Positions 20,091 through 30,581 of a stretch of 64,000 nucleotides of DNA are shown here, piece by piece (position 1 is the first letter of the stretch; the number at the start of each line of letters is the position of its first letter). The notes beneath the pieces are model-generated. The model was not told the DNA's origin and did not search any database. It saw only the letters and a list, made by a program, of their open reading frames with translations. Made by a program: the position numbers and the translations under genes. The DNA comes from Algorimicrobium algoritergicola (GTDB lineage: Bacteria > Bacteroidota > Bacteroidia > Flavobacteriales > Flavobacteriaceae). Location of the stretch: contig NZ_VSKL01000008.1 of assembly GCF_008086165.1 (NCBI RefSeq), positions 50,211 to 114,210 of the forward strand. The letters are read 5' to 3'.

Positions 20091-21437
20091 ATGAAATTTA
20101 TTGAGACATTAAAAAATGTTTGGAAAATAGAAGAATTAAGAAACAGAATTGTTGTTACATTAGGTCTTTTATTAGTTTATCGTTTTGGTGCACAGGTTGT
20201 ATTACCTGGTATTGATGCGGCGCAATTAGAAGGTTTACAAGGTAGTACTGAAGACGGTTTATTAGGTTTATTAAATGCTTTTACAGGAGGTGCGTTTGCA
20301 AATGCTTCTGTTTTTGCGTTGGGTATTATGCCTTATATCTCGGCTTCTATTGTAGTTCAGTTAATGGGAATTGCTATTCCGTATTTGCAAAAATTACAAA
20401 AAGAAGGTGCTAGTGGACAAAAGAAAATTAATCAAATAACACGATGGTTAACCATTGCTATTTGTTTAGTTCAAGCTCCAGGATATTTAGCAAGCTTACC
20501 AGCTTTAGGAATTCCACCATCGGCATTCTTATTAGGTCAAGGCGGTTTGTTTTATTTCTCATCTGTTATCATTTTAGTAACTGGTTGTATCTTCGCGATG
20601 TGGTTAGGTGAAAAAATTACGGATAAAGGAATTGGTAATGGTATTTCATTATTAATTATGGTGGGTATTATTGCTACATTACCTAAGAACTTTTTGTTAA
20701 ACGCATCTTCAAGATTAGAATCAAACAGTGTGATGCTGATTCTTTTTGAATTGGTAATCTGGTTGTTAATTATTTTAGCTTCAATCATGCTGGTCATGGG
20801 AGTTAGAAAAATTGCCGTACAATACGCAAGAAGAACTGCCTCTGGTGGTTATGAGAAAAACGTATTTGGATCTAGACAGTATATTCCTTTAAAGCTAAAT
20901 GCTTCAGGAGTTATGCCAATTATATTTGCTCAAGCAATTATGTTCGTTCCAAGTTTAATTGGTGGATCATCATTCTTGAAAGATACGGCAACTGGACAAT
21001 GGATGGCTACTAATTTTGCTGACATATTTGGTTTCTGGTATAATTTAGTGTTTGCATTATTGATTATAGTATTTACATATTTCTATACAGCTATTACAGT
21101 ACCTACCAATAAAATGGCAGATGACTTAAAGCGTAGTGGTGGTTTTATTCCAGGCATTCGTCCAGGAACAGAAACATCTGAATATTTAGATAAAGTTATG
21201 TCGCAAATAACCTTACCAGGTTCTATCTTTTTAGCACTTATTGCTGTGTTCCCGGCGATTATCGTTAAACTTATGAGTGTACAATCTGGATGGGCATTGT
21301 TTTTCGGTGGAACCTCACTTTTAATTATGGTGGGTGTTGCTATTGATACAATGCAACAAGTAAACTCATACTTGTTAAACAGACATTATGATGGCTTGAT
21401 GAAAACAGGTAAAAATAGAAAAGCAGTAGCTCAATAA
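20091..21437 (+). CDS. secY: Preprotein translocase subunit SecY
   Basis: 448 aa with ten predicted membrane helices. Signature segments: [13 protein letters not shown] in TM1, the plug region after it, [14 protein letters not shown], and the cytoplasmic loop [18 protein letters not shown] [24 protein letters not shown]. SecY is the channel of the Sec translocon (with SecE and SecG, not in this window) through which the many lipoproteins and secreted proteins here are exported. Confidence 0.99.
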   Translation: MKFIETLKNVWKIEELRNRIVVTLGLLLVYRFGAQVVLPGIDAAQLEGLQGSTEDGLLGLLNAFTGGAFANASVFALGIMPYISASIVVQLMGIAIPYLQKLQKEGASGQKKINQITRWLTIAICLVQAPGYLASLPALGIPPSAFLLGQGGLFYFSSVIILVTGCIFAMWLGEKITDKGIGNGISLLIMVGIIATLPKNFLLNASSRLESNSVMLILFELVIWLLIILASIMLVMGVRKIAVQYARRTASGGYEKNVFGSRQYIPLKLNASGVMPIIFAQAIMFVPSLIGGSSFLKDTATGQWMATNFADIFGFWYNLVFALLIIVFTYFYTAITVPTNKMADDLKRSGGFIPGIRPGTETSEYLDKVMSQITLPGSIFLALIAVFPAIIVKLMSVQSGWALFFGGTSLLIMVGVAIDTMQQVNSYLLNRHYDGLMKTGKNRKAVAQ

Positions 21438-21444
21438 TTATACC

Positions 21445-21660
21445 ATGGCAAAACAAGCAGCAATAGAACAAGACGGAACAATTATAGAAGCATTATCAAA
21501 TGCTATGTTTCGTGTTGAATTAGAAAACGGTCACATTGTGACAGCACATATTTCTGGTAAAATGCGTATGCATTACATTAAGTTGTTACCAGGGGATAAA
21601 GTGAAATTAGAAATGAGTCCTTACGATTTAACGAAGGCTCGAATAACTTATAGATACTAA
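21445..21660 (+). CDS. infA: Translation initiation factor IF-1
   Basis: 71 aa S1/OB-fold protein, standard length. [33 protein letters not shown] is the family signature. It binds the 30S A site during initiation. It follows secY by 7 bp; adk and map, which lie here in many other bacteria, are absent. Confidence 0.99.
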   Translation: MAKQAAIEQDGTIIEALSNAMFRVELENGHIVTAHISGKMRMHYIKLLPGDKVKLEMSPYDLTKARITYRY

Positions 21661-21673
21661 TAAAAAGGAACAG

Positions 21674-21790
21674 ATGAAAGTAAGAGCATCAGTTAAAAAG
21701 AGAAGTGCAGACTGTAAAATCGTCCGCAGAAAGGGTAGACTTTACGTGATTAACAAAAAGAATCCTAGATTCAAACAAAGACAAGGATAA
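21674..21790 (+). CDS. rpmJ: 50S ribosomal protein L36 (zinc-free form)
   Basis: 38 aa, short and easily missed: ATG at 21674, TAA at 21788-21790. Starts [17 protein letters not shown] and ends NPRFKQRQG. Only one of the four zinc ligands of the classical L36 ribbon remains (Cys14); the positions of the other two Cys and the His are Ser11, Asn27 and Phe33. So it should not bind zinc. It sits 13 bp after infA and 2 bp before rpsM, the standard position. Confidence 0.97.
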   Translation: MKVRASVKKRSADCKIVRRKGRLYVINKKNPRFKQRQG

Positions 21791-21792
21791 TT

Positions 21793-22167
21793 ATGGCAAG
21801 AATTGCAGGTGTAGACATACCAAAAAACAAAAGAGGTGTTATCTCGCTTACGTATATCTATGGAATAGGTAGAAGTAGAGCAAAAGAAATTTTAGCACAA
21901 GCTAAAGTTGAAGAAAGTACTAAAGTTCAAGATTGGACGGATGACGAAATTGGAAACATTCGTGAGTCTGTTGGATCGTTCACGATTGAAGGTGAATTAC
22001 GTTCTGAAACACAATTAAACATTAAGCGATTAATGGATATTGGATGTTACAGAGGTATTCGTCATAGATCTGGACTTCCATTACGTGGTCAACGTACTAA
22101 GAACAACTCTAGAACTAGAAAAGGTAGAAGAAAAACTGTTGCTAACAAAAAAATGGCAACTAAATAA
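21793..22167 (+). CDS. rpsM: 30S ribosomal protein S13
   Basis: 124 aa. [25 protein letters not shown] start, the helix-two-turn-helix core, and the basic C-terminal tail ([18 protein letters not shown]) that contacts the P-site tRNA. First gene of the alpha-operon part. Confidence 0.99.
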   Translation: MARIAGVDIPKNKRGVISLTYIYGIGRSRAKEILAQAKVEESTKVQDWTDDEIGNIRESVGSFTIEGELRSETQLNIKRLMDIGCYRGIRHRSGLPLRGQRTKNNSRTRKGRRKTVANKKMATK

Positions 22168-22273
22168 TAAATAGACATTAGTCATTAGAGTTTAGCCGTT
22201 AGATGAATCTGTTTGAAATAGCAATGTTTAGGATTCTAACAACTAAAAACTAACAACTAGAAACTATAATCAT
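22168..22273 (+). other. AT-rich spacer with short imperfect repeats between rpsM and rpsK
   Basis: 106 bp with no gene. The right part holds near-repeats of a 10-11 bp unit (AACAACTAAAA, CTAACAACTAG, AAACT). Similar AACTA-type low-complexity tracts occur in spacers of many Flavobacteriaceae. I see no clear promoter or terminator. Confidence 0.5.
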
Positions 22274-22657
22274 ATGGCAAAGTCAAGTACAAAAAAACGT
22301 AAAGTAATAGTAGACGCTGTTGGTGAAGCTCACATAACTGCTTCATTTAACAATATCATTGTTTCTCTTACCAACAAAAAAGGCGATGTAATTTCATGGT
22401 CATCAGCTGGTAAAATGGGATTCCGTGGATCTAAAAAAAACACACCTTATGCTGCTCAATTAGCTGCTGAAGATGCTGCAGCTGTAGCAACAGAAGCTGG
22501 CTTAAAGAAAGTAAAAGTGTATGTTAAAGGTCCAGGTAATGGTAGAGAATCTGCTATCCGATCTATCCACAATGCAGGTATTGAAGTAACAGAAATTATT
22601 GATGTTACGCCATTACCACATAATGGATGTCGTCCTCCAAAAAGAAGACGTGTATAA
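22274..22657 (+). CDS. rpsK: 30S ribosomal protein S11
   Basis: 127 aa. Contains [31 protein letters not shown] and the C-terminal [18 protein letters not shown] signature. S11 lies on the 30S platform near the Shine-Dalgarno groove, which is of interest since this lineage seldom uses Shine-Dalgarno pairing. Confidence 0.99.
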   Translation: MAKSSTKKRKVIVDAVGEAHITASFNNIIVSLTNKKGDVISWSSAGKMGFRGSKKNTPYAAQLAAEDAAAVATEAGLKKVKVYVKGPGNGRESAIRSIHNAGIEVTEIIDVTPLPHNGCRPPKRRRV

Positions 22658-22675
22658 TTTATATATATCTTAAAT

Positions 22676-22709
22676 TTGACATCAACTATATTTTTATAGT
22701 TGATGTCAA
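22676..22709 (+). promoter_or_regulatory. Perfect 15-bp inverted repeat overlapping the rpsD promoter
   Basis: Arms 22676-22690 and 22695-22709 (core GACATCAACTATA and TATAGTTGATGTC) around TTTT. It has no following T-run, so it is not a classical terminator. Its right arm contains the TTG (-33) of the rpsD promoter, so it could work as an operator, or as a processing or attenuation hairpin between rpsK and rpsD. Confidence 0.6.
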
Positions 22710-22727
22710 TATTTATATGTAAATTTG
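22700..22727 (+). promoter_or_regulatory. Internal promoter for rpsD-rpoA-rplQ
   Basis: TTG at 22700-22702, 17 bp spacer, TAAATTTG at 22720-22727, followed by CAAAC. It is a full match to the Bacteroidota -7 box and lies 107 bp upstream of rpsD, giving the last three genes of the superoperon their own transcription start. Confidence 0.75.
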
Positions 22728-22764
22728 CAAACTAAAAAAATAAATTATAAACAAGTATCAACGA

Positions 22765-22818
22765 GAGAGTAACGGTTATCGAAGGATAAGATTAAGACCT
22801 TAATTCATAGCCACTCTC
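22765..22818 (+). promoter_or_regulatory. Structured leader RNA upstream of rpsD
   Basis: Outer stem GAGAGT (22765-22770) with ACTCTC (22813-22818), a 3-nt AAC bulge, second stem GGTTAT (22774-22779) with ATAGCC (22807-22812, one G-U pair), and an inner AAGG (22782-22785) with CCTT (22798-22801). It ends 16 nt before the rpsD start. Position and shape suggest autoregulation, for example by S4, but this is inferred from the fold only. Confidence 0.55.
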
Positions 22819-22834
22819 ATAACAAATTTTTAAA

Positions 22835-23440
22835 ATGGCAAGATATACTGGTCCTAAAACTAAAATAGCACGTAAATTTGGCGAAGCTATTTTCGGAGAA
22901 GATAAATCTTTTGAAAAAAGAAACTATCCTCCAGGTCAACATGGTGCAAACAAGCGTCGTGGAAAGAAATCTGAATATGCAATCCAATTAATGGAGAAGC
23001 AAAAAGCTAAATATACTTACGGTATTTTAGAAAAACAATTCAGAAATATGTTTAAAAAAGCAACGGCTGCTCCTGGAATTACAGGTACAGTATTGTTACA
23101 ATTATGTGAATCACGTTTAGATAACGTTGTTTTCAGAATGGGAATTTCTCCTTCTAGAAGCGGTGCTAGACAATTAGTATCTCACAGACATATTACTGTA
23201 AATGGTAGCTTAGTAAACATTCCATCTTACCAACTTAAAGCTGGAGATGTTGTTGCCGTTAGAGAAAAATCAAAATCACTTGAAGCTATTACGAACTCTT
23301 TAGCTAACTCAAGTAACGTTTACGAATGGATTACTTGGAATAACTCTACATCAGAAGGTACGTATGTATCTGTTCCTGCTAGACTTCAAATTCCAGAAAA
23401 CATCAACGAGCAATTCATCGTAGAACTTTATTCTAAATAA
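22835..23440 (+). CDS. rpsD: 30S ribosomal protein S4
   Basis: 201 aa. N-terminal domain with [20 protein letters not shown], lacking the N-terminal zinc cysteines; S4 RNA-binding domain with [14 protein letters not shown] and [23 protein letters not shown]4 starts 30S assembly on the 5' domain of 16S rRNA and often represses the alpha operon. Here it is the first gene behind an internal promoter and a folded leader. Confidence 0.99.
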   Translation: MARYTGPKTKIARKFGEAIFGEDKSFEKRNYPPGQHGANKRRGKKSEYAIQLMEKQKAKYTYGILEKQFRNMFKKATAAPGITGTVLLQLCESRLDNVVFRMGISPSRSGARQLVSHRHITVNGSLVNIPSYQLKAGDVVAVREKSKSLEAITNSLANSSNVYEWITWNNSTSEGTYVSVPARLQIPENINEQFIVELYSK

Positions 23441-23534
23441 TAATATAATATATTGCTATTTAGCCAAAGGATTTATAGGTCTTCTTCATACGTTTAAATC
23501 GCGCAACTAAATAACAATTAAAACGAAGAAAAAT

Positions 23535-24527
23535 ATGGCAGTATTTAATTTCCAGAAACCCGATAAAGTAATCATGATTGATTCTACTGATTTCGAAGGT
23601 AAATTCGAATTCAGACCTTTAGAACCTGGTTATGGTTTAACAGTAGGAAATGCTTTAAGAAGAGTTTTATTGTCTTCTTTAGAAGGATTTGCAATTACAT
23701 CCGTTAGAATTGAAGGCGTAGACCATGAATTCTCAACAATTGCAGGTGTAGTTGAAGACGTAACAGAAATCATTTTAAACTTAAAACAAGTACGTTTTAA
23801 GAGACAAATTGAAGATGTAGATAACGAATCTGTTTCTATTTCTATTTCTGGTCAAGAGCAAATCACAGCTGGCGATTTTCAAAAATTTATTTCAGGATTC
23901 CAAGTATTAAATTCAGAATTAGTAATCTGTAATTTAGATCCTAAAGTAAATATTAATATGGAAATCACCATAGAAAAAGGTAGAGGATATGTGCCTGCTG
24001 AAGAAAATAAGAAAGCTTCTGCACCAATTGGTACTATTTTTACTGACTCTATTTACACACCAATTAAGAATGTTAAGTATAGCATTGAAAATTTCCGTGT
24101 AGAACAAAAAACAGATTACGAAAAATTAGTTTTCGAAATCATTACTGATGGTTCAATTAGCCCACAAGATGCGTTAACTGAAGCTGCTAAAACACTTATT
24201 CATCACTTCATGTTATTCTCTGATGAGCGTATTACATTAGAAGCTGATGAAATTGCACAAACTGAAACGTATGATGAAGAATCACTTCACATGAGACAAT
24301 TATTGAAAACCAAATTGGTTGATATGGACTTGTCTGTACGTGCATTAAACTGTTTAAAAGCTGCTGAAGTTGATACTTTAGGCGACTTGGTATCATTCAA
24401 CAAAAACGATTTAATGAAGTTCCGTAACTTCGGTAAAAAATCTTTAACAGAGCTAGAAGAGCTTGTAAATGTTAAAGGTCTTAATTTCGGAATGGATTTA
24501 TCAAAATACAAATTAGATAAAGATTAA
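23535..24527 (+). CDS. rpoA: RNA polymerase alpha subunit
   Basis: 330 aa. N-terminal dimerisation domain (about 1-235; [28 protein letters not shown]) and C-terminal domain (about 250-325; [25 protein letters not shown] with the helix-hairpin-helix [15 protein letters not shown]). It nucleates assembly of RNA polymerase and contacts upstream DNA and regulators. 94 bp after rpsD. Confidence 0.99.
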   Translation: MAVFNFQKPDKVIMIDSTDFEGKFEFRPLEPGYGLTVGNALRRVLLSSLEGFAITSVRIEGVDHEFSTIAGVVEDVTEIILNLKQVRFKRQIEDVDNESVSISISGQEQITAGDFQKFISGFQVLNSELVICNLDPKVNINMEITIEKGRGYVPAEENKKASAPIGTIFTDSIYTPIKNVKYSIENFRVEQKTDYEKLVFEIITDGSISPQDALTEAAKTLIHHFMLFSDERITLEADEIAQTETYDEESLHMRQLLKTKLVDMDLSVRALNCLKAAEVDTLGDLVSFNKNDLMKFRNFGKKSLTELEELVNVKGLNFGMDLSKYKLDKD

Positions 24528-24538
24528 TTAATCATATT

Positions 24539-24567
24539 TTGCTCCTCGATGTCGAGTTTAGTAGCAA
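24539..24567 (+). promoter_or_regulatory. Small hairpin in the rpoA-rplQ gap
   Basis: TTGCT (24539-24543) pairs with AGCAA (24563-24567); inside it CTCGA (24545-24549) pairs with TCGAG (24552-24556) over a 2-nt loop. It lies 19 nt upstream of the rplQ start. Possible translational control element; the evidence is only complementarity. Confidence 0.35.
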
Positions 24568-24585
24568 GATGATAAAACAAATGTC

Positions 24586-25062
24586 ATGAGACACGGAAAA
24601 AAAATAAATCACTTAAGTAGAAAAACTGCTCACAGAAAGTCAATGTTAGCTAATATGGCATGTTCATTAATCGAGCACAAGCGTATTAACACAACTGTTG
24701 CTAAAGCAAAAGCGTTGAAGCAATTTGTTGAGCCAATGATTACAAAGTCTAAAGAGGATACAACTCATAACAGACGTATAGTAATGGCTAGAATGAGACA
24801 AAAAGAGGCAGTTGCTGAATTATTTAGAGATGTAGCGCCAAAAGTTGGTGATCGTCCAGGTGGTTACACGCGTATTATCAAGTTAGGTAATCGTTTAGGT
24901 GATAACGCTGATATGGCCATGATAGAATTAGTTGATTACAACGAAATCTACAATGCTGATAAAGCAACTAAGAAAACAACGCGTAGAAGTAGAAGAGGTG
25001 GTGCTAAACCAGCTGCTGCTCCTGCTGCAGAAACTAAAGCTTCAAACGAAGAAGAAGAATAA
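24586..25062 (+). CDS. rplQ: 50S ribosomal protein L17 with C-terminal extension
   Basis: 158 aa. L17 core ([21 protein letters not shown] to [18 protein letters not shown], about 1-125). The last 35 residues form a basic stretch followed by an Ala/Pro/Glu-rich acidic tail ([16 protein letters not shown]) beyond the E. coli length of 127. Such tails are frequent in Bacteroidota. Last gene of the superoperon, followed by a strong terminator. Confidence 0.99.
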   Translation: MRHGKKINHLSRKTAHRKSMLANMACSLIEHKRINTTVAKAKALKQFVEPMITKSKEDTTHNRRIVMARMRQKEAVAELFRDVAPKVGDRPGGYTRIIKLGNRLGDNADMAMIELVDYNEIYNADKATKKTTRRSRRGGAKPAAAPAAETKASNEEEE

Positions 25063-25091
25063 ACGTTAATTTATGTTAACGCAGTGCTCTA

Positions 25092-25125
25092 ATAGGATAA
25101 ATTGTAAAAATTTATCCTATTTTTG
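25092..25125 (+). terminator. Terminator of the ribosomal superoperon
   Basis: Perfect 12-bp stem ATAGGATAAATT (25092-25103) with AATTTATCCTAT (25109-25120), 5-nt loop GTAAA, followed by TTTTG. It lies 29 bp after the rplQ stop. Confidence 0.85.
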
Positions 25126-25149
25126 TTTCCATTAATTAAAAAAATATTT

Positions 25150-25860
25150 ATGAAAAACTTTTTTTTACTAGCAGTTATAGCCCTTTCAACATTAACTTCA
25201 TTCGCTCAAGGATCAAATGGCGGTTTATCAAATTTACAAGGAACCCAAAGTAATTCTTTAGGTCAATCCATGGATGCCTTAAATTCAAGAGGTAGTTGGT
25301 TGCCAAATAAAAGCAGATATTCTGTTGATGGAACACCTTTGGCCTTTGAAGAAGGTGATAATAAATTGATATTAGTTGCTAAAGATGGTACTAAATTTAA
25401 TATTCCTAACGGAAATTATAATGCACAAAGTGATCAGTTTGTTTCTGTATTAAATAAAGATTCTATTTATGTTATGAATACATTGACTATTGATTTTGCA
25501 CTTTTAAATAACAAGAAAATGAAACGCTTTAGTGGCGAGAAAGAAAGAGCTCGTTATTATGAGGTGTTAGCTTCCCACGATAGTATTTATATTCTAAAAA
25601 AGAGAGTCGCTAAAATTAAGCCAGGTGGAGTTAACAAAATGACGCAAGCACGTACATCAAACGATAGATATTACATGGTTGAAGATTTATACATCAAGAA
25701 TGGTGAGGAATTAGAAGAACTTAAACTGAAGAAAAAACTTATCTCTGAATTGTTTTCGGATAAGGAATCACAGATGAAAAAGTATATAAAAGAAAGTGAC
25801 TTAAATATTAAAGAGGAATCAGATTTCGTTAAAATATTTAATTATTATACAACGCTTTAA
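25150..25860 (+). CDS. Secreted protein of unknown function, paralogue 1 of 3
   Basis: 236 aa from ATG at 25150 (MKNFFLLAVIALSTLTSFAQ), which gives a clean signal peptide; the longer frame from 25123 starts inside the terminator. The mature protein has SPLGFEGE-like FEEGDNKLI, KFNIPNGNYNAQSDQFV and a C-terminal half like the two following genes (KLKKKLISELF, MKKYIKESDLNIKEESDFVKIFNYYTTL). It is the most diverged of the three. Periplasmic or secreted by the signal peptide; no catalytic motif seen. Own terminator follows. Confidence 0.8.
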   Translation: MKNFFLLAVIALSTLTSFAQGSNGGLSNLQGTQSNSLGQSMDALNSRGSWLPNKSRYSVDGTPLAFEEGDNKLILVAKDGTKFNIPNGNYNAQSDQFVSVLNKDSIYVMNTLTIDFALLNNKKMKRFSGEKERARYYEVLASHDSIYILKKRVAKIKPGGVNKMTQARTSNDRYYMVEDLYIKNGEELEELKLKKKLISELFSDKESQMKKYIKESDLNIKEESDFVKIFNYYTTL

Positions 25861-25878
25861 TAAACGTTTATTAAAACA

Positions 25879-25917
25879 AAAAAGGGATAACCAATTAAGG
25901 TTTATCCCTTTTTTTAT
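25879..25917 (+). terminator. Terminator after paralogue 1
   Basis: GGGATAA (25884-25890) pairs with TTATCCC (25902-25908), extended by CC/GG with one bulged T, and followed by a run of nine T. The same stem sequence recurs after the next paralogue. Confidence 0.85.
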
Positions 25918-26037
25918 GTCCAGTTTTTTAGAACTGTTTTAATCAATTATCTGGTTTAATGAGTTCGTTTGCAGGTTGTTTGTAATTATTAATTTATTGT
26001 GTTATCTTAATAAAGTAATTAAACACATCCTTTAAAA

Positions 26038-26775
26038 ATGAAAAATCGAATCATATTACTTTTATTATGCGCTTCTAGTTTGGGGTTTTCTCAAATTTCA
26101 GAAGGAAGTTACGCTATTGGATCAACTCCGCAGTTAATGCCAAATCAGCTATCTCCAGCACAAGAGTACTTGGGAACTAATGTATATGTAAATGATGCCT
26201 TAAGTCAAGTGAATAACAATCCAAACTCCCCTAACTACGTTGAAGGTTCACCGCTTGGATTTGAAGGCGAAGCGAATACGCTTATTATTCATACGGTTGA
26301 TGATAAATATTATAAGTTTGATAACGGTAACTATAATAGTATGAGTGATAAATTAGTTATAAAACTAGATGTGGGGAAGTTTTATGAATTTAATGATAAG
26401 GATATCGTTTTTGCTTTAATAAATAATACTAAAGCTATAAAACTTAAAGATGAAGATGAAAAAATGAAATATTTTTTTGTTTTAGACCAGAACTCAGAGT
26501 TTACAATTTTAAAAAGAATCAAAGCTAAAATTATAAAGGGTAACTTTAGTAAAATGACAAAAGAACGCATTAGTAAAGATAAATACTTTGTATATCATGA
26601 TTTTTATTTACTTCAGAATGATAAACTAGAGGAGATTAAACTTAATAACAAAACATTTAAAATGTTGTTTAAAGACCATGAAAAGCAGCTGAAAAAGTAC
26701 GTTGAGGAAAATGAACTGTCTATAAAAAACGAACAAGATTTTTTACAAATGTTACGCTATAATAAGACGCTATAA
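26038..26775 (+). CDS. Secreted protein of unknown function, paralogue 2 of 3
   Basis: 245 aa. Signal peptide at residues 1-19 (cleavage near LGFSQ). Residues about 60-245 are nearly the same as in the next gene: NSPNYVEGSPLGFEGEAN, HTVDDKYYKFDNGNYN, ALINN, KAKIIKGNFSKMTKERIS, and the C-terminal EENELSIKNEQDFLQMLRYNKTL. The variable part is the segment just after the signal peptide. Family not recognised. It is separated from its neighbours by terminators, so it is probably transcribed alone. Confidence 0.82.
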   Translation: MKNRIILLLLCASSLGFSQISEGSYAIGSTPQLMPNQLSPAQEYLGTNVYVNDALSQVNNNPNSPNYVEGSPLGFEGEANTLIIHTVDDKYYKFDNGNYNSMSDKLVIKLDVGKFYEFNDKDIVFALINNTKAIKLKDEDEKMKYFFVLDQNSEFTILKRIKAKIIKGNFSKMTKERISKDKYFVYHDFYLLQNDKLEEIKLNNKTFKMLFKDHEKQLKKYVEENELSIKNEQDFLQMLRYNKTL

Positions 26776-26813
26776 TAAGACGCTTTAAAGCGTTTTAGAA
26801 TTTATGGTAATTT

Positions 26814-26849
26814 TAAAAAGGGATAACGATACTAGTTATCCCTTTTTTT
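26814..26849 (+). terminator. Terminator after paralogue 2
   Basis: GGGATAAC (26820-26827) pairs with GTTATCCC (26835-26842), flanked by A-run and seven T. Same stem core as the terminator at 25879, as expected if gene and terminator were duplicated together. Confidence 0.88.
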
Positions 26850-27012
26850 AATATAATTATTTTGGAAGCGCTTTCCCTTTGTTTTCAGTTTCGGTGGCGC
26901 CATTGAAAATTCACCCCAAACTAAGGTATCGCTCAATTTAATTTATATCCATTTATTTGGAGTTGAAAATTTATAAGAGTATATTATTATTTAAGAACAA
27001 AAATCCTATACT

Positions 27013-27762
27013 ATGAAAACACGATTTTTTCTATTTTTATTAATTTTTAGTGCCTATGGATATGCACAGATTGCTCCAATACGATCAGAAACAACGTACG
27101 CTATAGCTCCAACACCTGATCTTATGCCAAATCAGCTATCACCACCGCAAGATTACTTTGGTTCTAATTCACAAATTCTAGATGCTTTAAATCCACATAA
27201 TAATGACCCGAACTCGCCTAACTATGTAGAAGGTTCTCCCCTTGGTTTTGAAGGCGAAGCCAATACACTTGTTATCCATACTGTTGATGATAAATATTAT
27301 AAGTTTGATAATGGTAACTACAATGGCATGAGTGATAAATTAGTTATAAAACTAGATGTGGGGAAGTTTTATGAATTTAATGATAATGATATTGTTTTTG
27401 CGCTAATCAATAACAAAAAAGTTTTAAAGCTTAAAGATGAAGATAATGAAATGAAATATTTTTTTGTTTTAGATGAGAGTAATGAGTATACCATTTTAAA
27501 AAGGATCAAGGCAAAAATTATAAAAGGAAACTTTAGCAAAATGACTAAAGAACGCATAAGTAATGATAAGTACTTTGTTTATAATGATTTTTATTTGCTT
27601 CAGAATGATAAATTAGAAGAGATTAAGCTTAATAATAAAACATTTAAAATGCTTTTTAAAGACCATGGAAAGCAACTGAAAAAGTATGTTGAGGAAAATG
27701 AGTTGTCAATAAAAGACGAACAGGATTTCTTGCAAATGTTGCGCTATAATAAAACACTTTAA
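27013..27762 (+). CDS. Secreted protein of unknown function, paralogue 3 of 3
   Basis: 249 aa. Signal peptide ending near residue 19 (SAYGYAQ). Nearly identical to paralogue 2 from about residue 62 onward, with differences concentrated in the first 60 residues; the shared PNQLSP motif with D or E follows (QDYFG versus QEYLG). The two are evidently a recent tandem duplication. The mature domain appears to be about 170 residues of mixed beta and helix, rich in Lys, Asp and Asn. Role unknown; location periplasmic or extracellular. Confidence 0.82.
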   Translation: MKTRFFLFLLIFSAYGYAQIAPIRSETTYAIAPTPDLMPNQLSPPQDYFGSNSQILDALNPHNNDPNSPNYVEGSPLGFEGEANTLVIHTVDDKYYKFDNGNYNGMSDKLVIKLDVGKFYEFNDNDIVFALINNKKVLKLKDEDNEMKYFFVLDESNEYTILKRIKAKIIKGNFSKMTKERISNDKYFVYNDFYLLQNDKLEEIKLNNKTFKMLFKDHGKQLKKYVEENELSIKDEQDFLQMLRYNKTL

Positions 27763-27784
27763 AATTTTTTAAATTTTTGAAACT

Positions 27785-27820
27785 TAAAAAAGGTTAAACA
27801 TTTTAGTTTATCCTTTTTTT
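27785..27820 (+). terminator. Terminator after paralogue 3, just before carA
   Basis: AAAAAAGG-T-TAAAC pairs with GTTTA-T-CCTTTTTT with one T-T mismatch, followed by eight T. It ends 30 bp upstream of the carA start. Confidence 0.75.
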
Positions 27821-27850
27821 TATGCAATTTTGCAAAACCTTTTTTTAGAA

Positions 27851-28954
27851 ATGAAATATAATAAAAGAGAAAAAGCTATAGTTCTATTAGCAGACGGAAC
27901 AATCTTTCACGGAAAATCTATCGGTAAAAAAGGAACTGCTTTTGGCGAAGTGTGTTTCAATACAGGAACAACCGGTTATCAAGAAATTTTTACGGATCCA
28001 TCCTATTTTGGCCAGTTAATGGTTGCAACCAATGCACATATTGGTAACTATGGAACCCATGCAGATGAAATGGAATCTGAATCCGTTAAAATATCGGGTC
28101 TTATTTGTAAGAATTTCAGCTACAATTATTCAAGACCTTCAGCAGAAGGCAGTTTAGAGCAATTTTTCGAAAAACATAATGTATTAGCTATTTCAGATGT
28201 GGACACACGTGCACTTGTTAGCTATATAAGAGATAATGGTGCTATGAATGCTCTTATTTCTACAGATGTTGAAAATATTGAGGCTTTAAAAAAACAATTG
28301 GCAGATGTTCCAAATATGGATGGCCTTGAGTTAGCTTCAAAAGTATCTACCAAAGAACCATATTTTTATGGTGATGAGAATGCAACGTATAAAATAGCAG
28401 CATTAGACATTGGGATAAAAAAGAATATCTTAAAAAATCTAGCGGAACGAGATGCTTATATAAAAGTATTTCCTTTTAATGCTAAATTTGAAGATTTAGA
28501 AGCTTTTAAACCACACGGCTATTTCCTATCCAATGGTCCTGGAGATCCTGAACCACTTATGGATGCACAAACTTTAGCTAAAGAAATTATAAAGCGCAAT
28601 TTACCCTTATTTGGTATTTGTTTAGGGCATCAAGTTATTGCATTAGCTAATGGTATTTCAACCTATAAAATGCATAATGGTCACCGTGGAATAAATCATC
28701 CAGTTAAAAACTTGATTACGACTAAAGGTGAAATTACATCGCAAAATCATGGTTTTGCAATTAATAGAGAAGAAACAGAGCAGCATCCAGACATTGAAAT
28801 TACACATGTACATTTAAATGATAATACGGTTGCAGGTATTAAAATGAAAACGAAAAATTGTTTTTCAGTTCAATATCACCCAGAAGCAAGTCCTGGACCA
28901 CATGATGCCTCATATCTTTTCGATCAATTTATTGAAAACATTAAAAACGCATAA
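27851..28954 (+). CDS. carA: Carbamoyl-phosphate synthase small (glutaminase) subunit
   Basis: 367 aa from ATG at 27851 (MKYNKREKAIVLLADGTIF); a frame extension to a TTG at 27830 was rejected. N-terminal CPSase-small domain with AFGEVCFNTGTTGYQEIFTDPSY; C-terminal class I glutamine amidotransferase domain with the nucleophile in GICLGHQ and the His/Glu pair in HPEASPGPHD. It releases ammonia from glutamine for carbamoyl phosphate, feeding pyrimidine and arginine synthesis. The large subunit gene (carB) is not in this window. Confidence 0.98.
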   Translation: MKYNKREKAIVLLADGTIFHGKSIGKKGTAFGEVCFNTGTTGYQEIFTDPSYFGQLMVATNAHIGNYGTHADEMESESVKISGLICKNFSYNYSRPSAEGSLEQFFEKHNVLAISDVDTRALVSYIRDNGAMNALISTDVENIEALKKQLADVPNMDGLELASKVSTKEPYFYGDENATYKIAALDIGIKKNILKNLAERDAYIKVFPFNAKFEDLEAFKPHGYFLSNGPGDPEPLMDAQTLAKEIIKRNLPLFGICLGHQVIALANGISTYKMHNGHRGINHPVKNLITTKGEITSQNHGFAINREETEQHPDIEITHVHLNDNTVAGIKMKTKNCFSVQYHPEASPGPHDASYLFDQFIENIKNA

Positions 28955-28959
28955 TCCTA

Positions 28960-28993
28960 AAACCTCAAGGAACTATCTAATTCTTTGAGGTTT
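28960..28993 (+). terminator. Probable terminator after carA
   Basis: AAACCTCAA (28960-28968) pairs with TTGAGGTTT (28985-28993), 16-nt loop. No strong T-run follows, so termination may be partial. Confidence 0.55.
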
Positions 28994-29023
28994 ATGTATT
29001 ACAAAATAATAGTATAAAAATAG

Positions 29024-30385
<1,362 letters not shown>

Positions 30386-30416
30386 GCGCCAATCTACTTG
30401 ATAAACATAAAATTTT

Positions 30417-30456
30417 AAATAGCGATTGTTAGTCTCCTAATAATCGCTATTTTTTT
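30417..30456 (+). terminator. Terminator after eno
   Basis: AAATAGCGATT (30417-30427) pairs with AATCGCTATTT (30442-30452), 14-nt loop, then continuing T-run. Confidence 0.85.
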
Positions 30457-30581
30457 GCATCAGTTTTACCAATATCTTTATTGATAAAACCTTGTTAATT
30501 GACTTTAAAAATAGGGAGATATTTCGTATTTTCGTAATCCCGAAAGAATTCAAATAAACATTATAATAATTAAATAGATAT

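Noticed and set aside
22671..22678. TAAATTTG as an additional -7 box before rpsD
   Set aside because: No TTG near 17-21 bp upstream; the site at 22720-22727 has one.
25118..25125. TATTTTTG as a promoter -7 box for the first secreted paralogue
   Set aside because: It coincides with the stem end and T-tract of the rplQ terminator, and no TTTG is found at the right distance upstream.
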